This document shows, one piece after another, positions 1 to 18,300 of a stretch of 64,000 bases of DNA. The position numbers and the translations under genes were made by a program. Within the stretch, counting starts at the first letter, position 1. Each line of letters starts with the position of its first letter. This DNA comes from Numida meleagris (taxonomy: Eukaryota; Chordata; Aves; Galliformes; Numididae). Location: assembly GCF_002078875.1 (NCBI RefSeq), contig NC_034424.1, forward strand, positions 9,376,959-9,440,958, given 5' to 3'. The notes beneath the pieces are model-generated. The model was not told where the DNA came from and ran no database searches. It saw nothing but the letters and a program-made list of their open reading frames with translations.

Positions 1-560
1 GGGCGGGGATCGGCGCCGTGAGCGGAGCCCGGCAGGGAGCGCCCCGCGGAGGGAAGGCGCGGGTTCCCCCGGTGCGGCGCCGGCTGCGCTGTGCGTGGCG
101 GATCCCGGCGGAGAACTCGGGGGCTCTGAGCGCCGCACGTCGCCGAGCCCCGCCGCGCCCCGCAGCCGCCTCCTGCCCGGCTCCGCGCGTCGAGGCCGCG
201 TTGTGCCGAGCGCCCGAGGACGGAGAGCGCCGAGGTCCCCCCCGCGGGGCCGCTCCCCGCGCAAATCCCCGGGCAGAAATTTCGGCGTGGCCGAACGCTG
301 CCCGGCGCTCGCTGCCGAAAGTCCCTCTGTCTCCAAACGGCACAAATTCAGCGCTCGCGTGAACGCTTTTGCGTAGGTCCCAGAAACCAAAGCAGCGCTG
401 GGAAAGTTCCCCGGCTCGTGGCACGGACATGGCAAGGGGACAGCGGGGCTGCGGCCCCACGGAGCCGTTGGGTGTCCGCCGGCCTCCGGCATCACCGCCC
501 CGCACTGAGCGCAGGGCCGGCAGGGGCAGAGTCCAGCCCCCGCTGATGCTCCTGACACCG
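1..560. promoter_or_regulatory. CpG-rich block, probably near the 5' end of OLFML2A
   Basis: The first ~560 bases are very GC-rich and dense in CpG, as at a vertebrate promoter island. There is no ATG in about the first 420 bases and no hydrophobic Leu-rich reading frame of the kind expected for a signal-peptide exon. A possible splice donor (GTGAGC) begins at base 18, so the leftmost 17 bases could be the end of an exon that starts outside the window. The position upstream of OLFML2A suggests its promoter or first exon, but this is inference. Confidence 0.45.
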
Positions 561-5282
<4,722 letters not shown>

Positions 5283-5930
5283 GTGCTGGTCGGGGCCGCG
5301 GGGACAGCCTGGCTCCCCGAGAGCGCCCTCCACCCAGAAGCCCCACACCGTGCTGCACAGTGGGGCCAGGGTGGGGGAGCCCCGGGGTGCAGGGACACCC
5401 CCACGACGTGGTGGCTGCTGGGGCTGCGGAGCTGCATCCCACCTCTGGCAGCTCTGGAAGCCCCGGGGCTGGGCGAGGAGCTCAGCACTGTGTGTCCCCC
5501 TGCACCAAGCACCCATCCCAGCACCGAGCAGCTGCGCCCAGCCTGGCCCCGCCCCTGCTGCAGTCCTGAGTGCTCTTGGCCCACCCGGGACCGTGTTCTG
5601 CAGGGCAGGTGCAACTTGGGCACTGCCTCGCCGGGAGGAACAGCCACCGATTGCTATTTTAGAAGACGCAATTAAGATGCCTTTGCTTTTGCAACTTATT
5701 AGCTTGTTATTTAAATGCATTCACAGGAGCTGTGCGCTGGCACAGAGCAGCGCTGGTGTGACGCTCTGCCCTGCCTAAACCCAGCACCAGCACCAGGATG
5801 GGATGGGCACGTGGCCAGAGAGCTGCAGCCCTGCGCTCCTCCCCAGGCAGGGCGAGGGCCCTGGATTGCTTGGCTTGGTTTCTGTCAGTTTAGAAGTGAA
5901 CAGTATTAAAAAGTAACAGATATAAAGCCA
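5283..5930 (+). other. OLFML2A: OLFML2A 3' untranslated region
   Basis: Sequence after the TGA stop with no coding signal. It turns from GC-rich to AT-rich after about 5640 and ends near a poly(A) signal. The 3' limit is inferred from the ATTAAA at 5905-5910 and not from transcript data. Confidence 0.6.
5905..5910 (+). terminator. OLFML2A: ATTAAA poly(A) signal, probably OLFML2A
   Basis: The common variant poly(A) hexamer about 620 bases after the stop codon. It is the first good candidate downstream of the gene and is followed by a T/G-rich stretch at 5930-5955. Confidence 0.5.
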
Positions 5931-8900
5931 CGTCGTCTGCTTGTGTCGTTCCTTCCAAAGGCAGGCTGGGCTGGCACCCGGCAGCTGTGCCACGGCCGCG
6001 TCCCGCAGGCACTGAGGGCCAGGAGCACAGCCTGGCTCATCCTGAGGAAAAAAGAGGAATTTGCTGTTTCCAGGTTGAAGCTGCAGCCTGAAGAGGAACA
6101 TCTGGGAGCTGGGATGGTGCCAGGAAATCTGCTCTCACTGCAACCTGGACAGAGAGGAGAGCAGCTGAGCGTGGGTACAGGCGGCCACAGTTGCCCTGAC
6201 CCGCTGCAAAACTTGGCAAGTGTGACGCTGCCAGGGGGCCCCGGGGGGCAAAGGGGTGAGAGCAGCTCTGGGGCAGAGCATGCGTCCAGGGCACAGCTGA
6301 AGCTTCCTGCTCAGAATGGCCCAGGATGGCACCATGCACGGGCAGCCTGGCACTGTCCCAGGACCACAGCGCGTTCTGCCCCAGCCCTGCTCCTGCCCGG
6401 AGCCCAACAGCCACTGCCAGGCAGCGCAGCGCGGTGCAGTGCATCCCTTGCTCAGCCGCCAGTCCCCACCGCGGGAAAGGAGCCGGCTGACTGTTTTCCC
6501 CCTGGCTGGGTCCCTGCCAGGCTTTTATCTAACGATCCCCAGCAAATCCCTGTCCAAACAATACAGATTTCTGACATTTTTTTGCAGTAAAGTAAACTCC
6601 CAGCACATCTCTAATTCCAGGCCTTTGTTGTTCTTCTGTGGGGGCTGCTGTTCTGCTCCGTGCCCTCTTGCTGCGCCAAATCAGCGATGGGTTTGGAGTT
6701 AGGGGCATCCCTCCATTCCCTCCGGGAAAGAAACCAGCAGAAATGAAGCACGGCTGCACCATGTCCCCAGCCACGGCACCTCTGCACTGTGGGCACCCGC
6801 ACGGCACCTGTGTGCAGTGCCACCAGCGCCTCCGTCCTGCTGCCCGGCGCCAGACGAGGAGGGAGCGTGGGGCCCAAAGAGGCGGGGAGTGGGGGATCCC
6901 AGGGTGAGGTTAATGAGAACCGCGTGGCTGGAGGGCAGTGCTGGCTAATTGCAGCCGCGAGGCCTCCTGCGAAGCGCCCCTCTGAGAGCACGCCTGGGCT
7001 GCCATTAGCACCGCAATAGCGAGAAACTCTAAGCCCAAATGATGGACGTTTCCTGAGAGCAGTCCTTCCCCAGCGGCTGCCTGCCCCACCTGAGCACCGC
7101 AGCCCGGTCCCATGGTTCTGCAGCTCGCTGCCGACCACCCCATCCCAGGGCTTTGCTCTGCGTGGGCGCTGCGAAGCATCCCCGCTGCCCACCCGGCTCC
7201 TGCCTGACACAGCACCAGCAGTGCGCAAAAACAAAGGGCCTTTGTCTCCCCGAGGGGTTATTATGATGTGTTCTTTGGGCTTCCCCGGTCCCCTGCTGCT
7301 CCACGTCTTTTTCTCAACTGAAAGTCACCCCGATGCCTTTCTCTGCTATTGTGTGCTGTGCACTCCCCCGCAGCCGCAGCCATGGAGCTGCCTCTCGGCG
7401 CCTGCTCAGGGCTGGGACACGCGGCTCGGCGATGCCTGGAACCTCTCTGGGTGCCGCCACCACCACAGAGCCGGGCTGGACGCGGCCCTGCCTGCCTTTG
7501 GTCTGCACAGTGCCAGCTCATCCTCGTGCTGCTGCTGGGCCCGGCCAGGCAGGGTGAAGCAGGATGGATGTCACCAGGCAGGACGTGCTGGGGACACGTG
7601 GCCAGGACAGGACGGGCTCCTGCTGCGCCAGACACAGCTGACTTCCAGACATTCCTCCTGTGCGCGCCCAGCACCACCTCTACTCATAACGTGATTAAGA
7701 GATTAAAATCCCTCCGCGTGGCAGCGAGCAGCAAATGAAGCTTGAGATGGGGACGCAGCAGGACTGCAGGGCCCGAGGCCACGGTGACGCAGCAGCCAGG
7801 GAAGGGTGCCGGGGCCAGGTGGGGGGTGGCTGTGTGCACAGCATCCCTTGCTCCACAAACACCCTCTGGTCAGCAGGGCACAGACAGGTCCTGAGGGGGC
7901 TGGCAGGATGGGTAGTGAAGCAAATAAGCCCCAGTTCCCCTCAGCCCCATCTGCTTTCTCCTCAGTTACTGGCTGGGCTTTATGTGCAGGATGCGGTGCA
8001 GGGTGCTGCGTACAGTGTGGGCCCCGCTCCAGGTGTGCTCCCAGCTGGAGCCAGCCCTAGTGCGGCTGCTGGAGCGTCGGCGCCTGCCTGGATCCGCTGT
8101 GCCGGGAGCGTGGCCGTGCCAAGCACCCTCCTGGCTGCCAGCTCTGCACTGGGCACACCAGGACCCCTGGAAGGGACCAGCCCTGCACCAAACACCTCGG
8201 CCCTCGTTCCACCTCCAGATCCCTGTGTCCACAGCTGCCATTTCCTGCTCCACCAGCCATGCTGGGCCGGGCCGCAGGAGGAAGGCTGCTCCTCCTCCTA
8301 CAGGGGAAGCGCCCGCTCCCAGTGCCACCTGCCACGCACGGCCCCGCGCTCGGCATCGCTGGGAACTGCACAGCCACAGTGCTGTGCGGATGGGATCCAC
8401 AGTGCTCGGAGAATTCGACAGAGAGAATCAGTCCTTCCCTCGCTTCTTACCTCTGGCCAGGGCTGCCGATCTGGGGAATGAGCAACGTGCGTCAGGCAGC
8501 AGATGGGAGCGTGTCCTGGTGCTGTGCCCACATTGCGAACGTGCTTCAAAGCTGGAGCCAGCTGCAGCGGTCTATTTTTATTGCCCTCGCTGACCCTTCT
8601 GTCCACGCTGTCCCCGCTACGTGAGGGCCTGGGCTCAGCCTCTGCAGCGGCACGGGGTGGGTTTCCCAGCACACCTTATCTGTGGAAGGCACATCCCACC
8701 GCACCCACAGCCCTCAGGAGGCGGGCGGCGGCGGGAGCTGCGTCCATGGCAGCGGGCACGGGCCGAGCAGGTGGAGCCGGAGCCTTCCTGCCCACCCCGC
8801 ACCGCGCGGGACCACCGTCAGCTCCCGCCGCTGGAAGCGATGGAACGGGCGCACGAGGCGGCCCCGCGCTCAGAGCCGGCTCCGGCCACTCGGGACGGGC

Positions 8901-10647
8901 GCTCCGCCCGAGCCCCGCGGGTGCCGCCCCGCGGTCAGAGCCGGCACCGCGCGGCGGCCGCTTCGTGGCGAGGGCCGCGACGCGGCTGCAGGGCACGGGG
9001 AGGCGGGCGCGGACTCGGACGAGCGCCGGCTGCCGCTCTGGGCAGCTGCCAGGGCCCGTGGCCACGCAGGGACCGCGCCCCGCCCCGTTCTGCTCTCGGC
9101 CGCTCGCTCCCGTTTCGCGTGTGCCACGGCCGTGCCCGCAGCCCAGCCGCACCCTGACCTGCGCTGCAGCGGCCCCTCCGAGGAAGGAGCAGCTCCCCCA
9201 GAGCGCCCACCCGTGCTCGCCCTTCAGGGCTGCACCCCGGCAGCTCCGCAGGCCGCCTCCCCTCCGGAAAGAGGGAAACAAGCCCGAAGCGCGGACAGCC
9301 CCGCGAAGCTCGGCACAAAGGCCGGGACACGCATCCCTTCTGTTCTGACAGCAGTAACAAGTGCTTCCCCCACCTGAACCCGTAGCAGAAGCAGGGTGCT
9401 CTGGGAAGGAACCTGAATTACTGCTCATTCCTGCACCTCACGAGCTGCAGAACACAAACAGCAGCACACTGACTTCACACGTTCAGAGACGGCAGCTTCA
9501 AGCTGCTGTTAATTTTGTCCCTGCAGCTCGGCAGCCTGTTGAGTCTTCTCTGGGCACAGCGGTGTATCCACATCTGTGACTTGTCCTTGGATGCTCAGTG
9601 CCTGGTAATTAAGATTTTTTTTCTGTTCTTTTTTCTCCCCATTATTGACTAGTAAATGCCGTGTCAGTGACAGCCCGTTGGGTCTTCGAAAAGGATCCTC
9701 CCTAAGCAGCACTGTCACATCCCCGGCTGGGGGCAGACAGCAACAGCCACGTCACTTGAAGCGCATCCTGTCGCCACCTCCAGCGCTGCATCCAGCCTCT
9801 CCCCACCTGCATTTTCCACCACCCCACAGCTCGTGCTCCCTCCTGACAGGCAGCCGGCTCCTGGGATCACGCAGTCTGGAATTTACACCCCACTGCCCAG
9901 CACAGGACTCTGGAGGGCCATCAGGTCCTGGCAGCAGTGTGCTTGTTTTTCTAATGGAGGGCCACACGTGCTGGCTGAAAAGCACCTGCTTCTCCCAGCG
10001 GGCTGCTGCTGCCCACTGCGGGGCATTCAGAACTGGTAAGCAACCTACCTTGTACCCCTGCCTCTGTTTAGGTCATGTGAGCATCAGCCTCACGGAGCCC
10101 GAGCTCCCACACACAATATTCCATCTTAAAGCGTGCTTCAGCAGCCCGGACCCCTGCAGGGCTTGGGCCCACAGCTTGCCAGGCTGGGTTTCCTTCAGTG
10201 CCAAACATATCATGTTCAGGTCCACACTAAGCTCTTAACAAAGCTATCACACAGCCAATATTAGCATCATTGTAAAACTATCCCTCCTAAGAGCTCAATA
10301 TATGGGAAATTCACTTTGCCACACGTAATTAGACCTCTCTCTGGTTACAATTTATTTGAGGCTTAAAAATCCTTCATATATATGCTGAGTTCAGCGAGCA
10401 GAATTAAGATCTCCCTGAACAGAATCTGGATCCAATCTTTCATAAGGACTCCCTGATGGGTAGAGAATTTCTCCTGTTTGAATACATTAGCTTCACTAAC
10501 ACAAGCCATCACTGCTGCACCACAGCACCAGACAACTCTTCATTACATCAGAACCAAAAAAGGCCTTCAGAATCAGAACGCTGGGCTCCAAAGAACTCTG
10601 GCAGGCGACAGAAAATCCAATCATTTAACCAGTTCTGTGCTTCACAG
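5931..10647. other. Intergenic region between OLFML2A and the WDR38 exons
   Basis: GC-rich to about 9.35 kb and then more AT-rich. In mammals WDR38 lies between OLFML2A and RPL35, so its upstream WD-repeat exons would be expected here. I looked for WD-repeat signatures (GH...WD, FSPDG) on the + strand and found none. Open frames of 200-280 codons in the GC-rich part are what very high GC gives by chance: they overlap on both strands and resemble no family. Apart from the CpG-rich block at 8.7-9.33 kb I see no feature. Confidence 0.5.
8700..9330. promoter_or_regulatory. Orphan CpG island
   Basis: About 600 bases of very GC-rich sequence with many CpG dinucleotides, flanked by sequence of lower CpG density. 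No recognisable gene starts here. It lies about 1.3 kb upstream of the WDR38-like exons, so it could be the old WDR38 promoter, a promoter of an unannotated transcript, or an enhancer-type island. No first exon could be assigned. Confidence 0.45.
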
Positions 10648-11172
10648 GTTAAAGTTTGGAACTGTGAGACAGGGCAGCGCCTAGCAACTCTCGAGGTAAG
10701 AATATTCTGGTTGAACCAGCTTTCTCTGCCCTGGCTACTGTATTTTATTTCACTGCAATCAGCCTCCACATGCACACAGAAGGAACACTTGGCCAGAAAC
10801 TTTCATGCCATCGATCTTTTCCTAACTCTTCACCTAAAACCAAATTTCCTCCTCTCCCATCTTGCACACTAGCAATCGCCTAGCAGGAGAATTCTCATTC
10901 AAAAGAAATACTTTTCATGCCATTAGGAACAGGTCATCTTCATACTCTGGGTGAGTGCAGCATCACCCTGCAGATTTCACAGCTACTGCCTGCAGGCACC
11001 TGCTGCAATCCTGCTGCAATCCTGCTGCAGCCCAGCACCAACCAAATATCCTAAGTATGAAATGCACCTCACCACAGGTGATGATGCTGGATCAAGCCTT
11101 CACCTGCACCTTCACCCCAGAGGGCTCCCTCCTGCTTTCAGGAGCTGTTTGCCAAGATGAGAACAGCTGCAG
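10648..11172 (+). pseudogene. WDR38: WDR38 C-terminal exons; gene otherwise not visible
   Basis: Two exons with intact GT-AG splice sites encode a protein segment matching the C-terminal end of WD repeat protein 38. Exon 10648-10695 (48 nt, phase 0) encodes VKVWNCETGQRLATLE, the end of a WD blade. Exon 11078-11172 (95 nt) encodes the start of the next blade, including FTCTFTPEGSLLLSGA, and ends in phase 2. The human counterparts as I recall them are VKVWDCNTG and TCAFTPDGKILVSGA. Position between OLFML2A and RPL35 is the expected place for WDR38. The upstream exons for six or so WD repeats were not found in the preceding 4.7 kb. The fragment is therefore most simply a decayed gene, although intact frames and splice sites leave open a short functional product or very divergent upstream exons. 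Confidence 0.7.
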
Positions 11173-12490
11173 GTGAGAACAAATGCAGAGGATGATGCCA
11201 TAAGCCAGCTTCCTCTTCAAATTTGAGAATGCTTCTGGGAAAGCTTCCTGATCAAAGTGATCAGTGACTGCAGGGATGACAGCAGCACGCTGAGGACCAC
11301 TGCAGATTACAAATCACAAGGCTTACAGATGCTAACCTGCTCCTTACTGAAACAGACACGACCCATCCCAGCTCACACGAGTGCCCCAGGCTCCAAAAGA
11401 TTCTTACACAGTTCTACCAGCTACCACAAGTAATTCTGGGTAACACAATTTGACTGGTAACTCTAGAAGGAACGAAATACACAACATCAAATTAATCTTA
11501 CTAATGCTTAAAAATGAGGTGTCTCTCTCTACCAGGTACTGCTAGAACAGGCAGACAAACTGGACACACGCTGAGGAATTACATAAAGAAGCCTGAAGCG
11601 AGTTGGTATTTAGCCAAAACGATCAGTTCTATTTAACAGGATCCCATCTGCTGTATGGAGTCTGATTAAGAGCATTGTTTCAGATGTTACAAAGCATGCT
11701 AACGGATCACACAATGAACTGAACCAGTAAGGAAGCATTTACACCTCCTTGGAGTTTAGCACATAAACACTGACTTCTCAGGTTCAACAATATGCTGTTC
11801 TGTGCTGCTGTGGTTACACAGCATCACAAGTGTTGGACAGCAGATCCCAAGCCTCTCTTACACATAAAACCAGAAGGTCTGTTGTTAGATATCCACGTTT
11901 AAGTGGTAGCAGCACTTTCCTTCCAGATATAACACTTGCCTAGGTAATACTGCAAAGACAAGATTTCAGCTAACATGCTGCAGTTCTTAGGTCTCCTTTT
12001 CTCCAAGACCAGAAGGCCACATATATCTGCTCCACTCCCCAGAGGTACTAGTTTAAAAGAAGTGCCTGTAGGGAACGTGACACCTTACCTTTCCAAGTGA
12101 CCAGGGAAGTCTTCAGCTTCAAGGAACCCCACTAGGACCCCTCAGCAAAGCAGCTCACCTCCACAACACTTAACTACTGGCACAAAATGTTTGCTCTCGA
12201 GCTCCCTAAGCGATGAATACCAGCTTACCGTAAACAATCTGTGCAGATTCAATTTTAAATAAATCTCAAATTACATTATTTTTGCCTTACATGTTAAGTT
12301 GAATTGGGTTCACAGATCTGTATTCATTTCTTCGCTCTTCACAGAGGAAAAATAATCTTAAGCTGCAAATTACGTTAGTCAATTCATTAACAGTAAAGGC
12401 TCAAACAGGAGCTCAGCAAATCCTCTATTTCTGTCCGCGAAGCCGATGACATCTTTATCTCACCACTATTCAAGAGAACACCACTGACAC
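11173..12490. other. Non-coding stretch between the WDR38 remnant and RPL35
   Basis: AT-richer sequence with no conserved coding segment apart from the weak terminal-exon candidate. A + strand AATAAA lies near 12,258 and could serve transcripts from the WDR38 remnant. Otherwise nothing is seen. Confidence 0.4.
11274..11433 (+). other. Candidate terminal exon of the WDR38 remnant
   Basis: After an AG acceptor ending at 11273, the frame required by the phase-2 end of the preceding WDR38-like exon stays open for 52 codons and stops at TAA (11431-11433). The intron would be 101 bases. The polypyrimidine tract is poor and the encoded residues do not resemble the end of WDR38 as I remember it, so this is only a candidate. 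Confidence 0.2.
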
Positions 12491-12517
12491 CTTTGGCACC
12501 TTCCAAACAATGTTCTA

Positions 12518-12523
12518 TTTAAT
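12518..12523 (-). terminator. RPL35: ATTAAA poly(A) signal of RPL35
   Basis: Read on the minus strand this is ATTAAA, about 50 bases after the RPL35 stop codon. Short 3' UTRs of this kind are typical of ribosomal protein genes. Confidence 0.6.
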
Positions 12524-12571
12524 GAGACATACCCAGCCAATGTAATTAAGAACTTCTGGTATACTGCACTC

Positions 12572-15300
<2,729 letters not shown>

Positions 15301-18300
15301 CGTGAGATGACGAAGAATGAAGTCTGCCCCGGAACAAACATCCGCGATCAGGCTGTCGGGTTTTAGGGCTGGCCCTGATCTCTCACGGCGCAGAATAGGA
15401 TGTGTTTTTGGACGTGTTTTTGTGGGTCTAAATTATGCTTCTGTCGTGTTATAATCGGGCTCTGAGCTTATCTCGGCGAGGTAATCCTAGTCCTCCGACC
15501 TGCAAAATGGAGCCATTGTCACAGAAAAGCCAGAGCTGTCCAAAGGCAAGCCGTGGATCTCGGTGTCGTGTCTAAGCTGATGCAAAGCAGCATCGCTGGA
15601 CCATATGATGGTGATAATGCTGGTGTAAGTGAATCTCCCAGCATGCAAATGCTCTCCCACCATTCCCGCAAGAAACAAAGCTGCAGCGTTGGTGGCAGTC
15701 ATTGGGAATGGTGGGAGACCGTCCTGGTGTGGCTCTGGCTGTGCAAGGTGGCGGGTGCGGTGCTGTCTGTCACCCTGGGTGAACCCTCCTTGCGTAACCG
15801 CTGTGGCTGCGCTCAGACGGCGGAGGGAGCGATGAAGAAGCGAGGAGTGTGGCACCTGGCTGTAAATCGTCCCACGGGAAGGAAAGATGTGTTGTTTGGG
15901 AAGCAGATAAGTCAGCCTTTTCTAAGATTTTTTGATAAAATGAGCTATCTTTTGTTAAGAGAAATGGTGAATCACGAAATGAGAAGTGAAGAGTATAATT
16001 CTCCATTCAGTCTGGGCTGCTGAAATAATACAGATAGCATACACAAATGTGATAGCCAGGTGCTTTGCTGCAGAAAATATAAAAGCTATTCATAGAAATC
16101 GTATGGAGAGGAGAAATATTTGGCTGTGCTGCGCAGACAGTTGTCATTGAATTTTGACTGTGTGTTGTACCTACATTTCAAAATAAGACAATCGACAGTC
16201 CATTTCCCTTACGGACATTGGAAGTTTTTCCCACAAAGATGACAAGTTGGGGAAAGCCCTTACATGTGCAGATGATACAGTTCTGTGTTCTTTGTTTGAC
16301 GAGTTCACCTGAGGATCTAAATCTACAAGTGGTAAAATGCTGAAGGTATTCAACAATGGAAATAACGTATGGCTTGTTTGTATTGTTATTTGCTTCTGTA
16401 TTACTTGGTGGAAAGAAGTAATAAAAATAATGAATGGCAATTCAGAGTGTTGGAAATCTTCCAGTCTGAGTTAGTTAGACATTGAGATATGTTTTCCATA
16501 ACGCTGCACTGAAGGCATGGATTTGCTGAGGTGGGGGATGGGGCACCAGAGCTCTCTCCCCCCGCCGTGCAGTGCCCACAGCCCTGGGCTGGCTGCAGCC
16601 ATCACACTCCTGTTCCCTGCATCGCTTTGTTCTGGTTTAGCTCTGCTGGCTTTAAATGGAGCTGTTGATAAGGCACAGGGTAAATAGGTAACGGAGATGA
16701 ATTTGATCATCTGGACACATGACTTTGGCTTGTTTTTTGCTATGGATGGTGTCATGTAGGCAAGAAGGAAGAGTTCTGGTGTGAAAGTGTTTTCTGAGGC
16801 GATGTTACTGCCTAAATATTTAAGGCTTAACTGTGTTTTTGGAAAGAAAAAAAAAGAAGAAAAGGGCAAAATACAGCCACCAATTTTGTCATAGAAATCT
16901 GCATGTTGGTGTCTTTTTTCACAGAACTTTCATAGTTCTTTTTACAGAAATATTTAGTTAGAGCAAGCTTTGTAGGAGGAAAACCAGGACATCTACATGC
17001 AATTTCTGCGCTCATTTTCTTCAGTATGTTTGTCTAAAGACATTCTGCAGGCTTGCCTCTTGTAGCCAGGCTGCTCCCTCTGAGCACATCAGCTCTCTTC
17101 TGGATTTGTAGCTTTCAGACGGGCTGGGAACAGGAGTGGAGTGGGGTGTGTGTGTTGCAGCAGAAGGAAGCTGTCTGAAGGAGCGGACCAAGTTGCGTGT
17201 GGGAGCTGTGTGGAGGGTCAGATGGAGGTCTGCTTCTATAAAGTATGCGAGTCAGTTGCCAACACAAATATTACCTAGCAGCTTACATGTGCTGAGAGAG
17301 CGCAGTACAGTCCTGTAACAGGAGCAGAACAGAATAACCATCGGCCCAGTTCCCTGAGGATATCAGTCAAGAAGGGAAGTGTGCAATGCCAAGAAGCCTG
17401 GATGAAACAGCAGGTTCAGAGGACTCCTTGCTTGAAGTACTTTTAATTATTGCTACTATTATAATGGAACACAGACCAGAAGCTGATTTCCTGTATAATT
17501 AAAGCAGAAGTCAGCAGAGGGATTTCTCTGCTGCCAGGTAATGGTCCAGGAACGGTCTCTACTCTGGAGAAATTCCCAGTGATGCTCTCCGTACAGTACC
17601 CATGCTTTCTGGCAGCTCACTGCCAAGTATTGGTTTGGAAGGAGGACGAGAACTGACCTGACCAAAAGGCTGTCTGTCCCTCGCCTGTGCTGCGTTCTCT
17701 GTTGTCAGCGTGAGGTTCCTGTTGGAAGGCAGCCACCTGCACCTTGGCTGAGAGCGCTGACGAGCTGGAGCGTGCAATGACAGCTGCCCGCGGGCTCAGA
17801 TGCTGGCCTGAGCTGCCATTTGGGCTATCTAGCAAATGGCTGGCCTTACTATAAGGAAGTCTCCTAATTCTCTGCACCAGGTAGCAACAGGTTACACTGT
17901 ATAGCAACCTTTCAGTTTTGAACTGGGAGTGTGTATGAAAGAGTTAACACATCGGTCCTTTTCTGAGTCAAGAAAAAACAACAACTATCTTGCAACTCGG
18001 ATGCTGTTCAGGAACTTGGCTGCTGTGGATGCAAGAGGCATGTGCTTTTCCACACTGCTCTAGGTGATGGCTTAGTTCAAGGGGGCCCAGATTTGGCTCA
18101 GTCAACAGTTGTGTTGGCATCCTGCCATCAAATGTGCATAAAATGGAGCTGGCTGCTGCTCTCTCCTCGCTCTAATATGGAGGGGCAGCCCAGAGGGACC
18201 TGGGGCCCCCTATGCCTTGCTGGAGGTTGTCTTGGTTATGAAAGTTAGATGGGGCTGGGCAATTCCTGCAGCATGCACTGCTTTATTGTGACTCGACGGT

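Noticed and set aside
8503..9428. Open frames of 230-280 codons on both strands in the CpG-rich block
   Set aside because: Stops are rare in such GC-rich DNA, the frames overlap on both strands, composition is Arg/Ala/Pro/Gly-rich, and no domain is visible.
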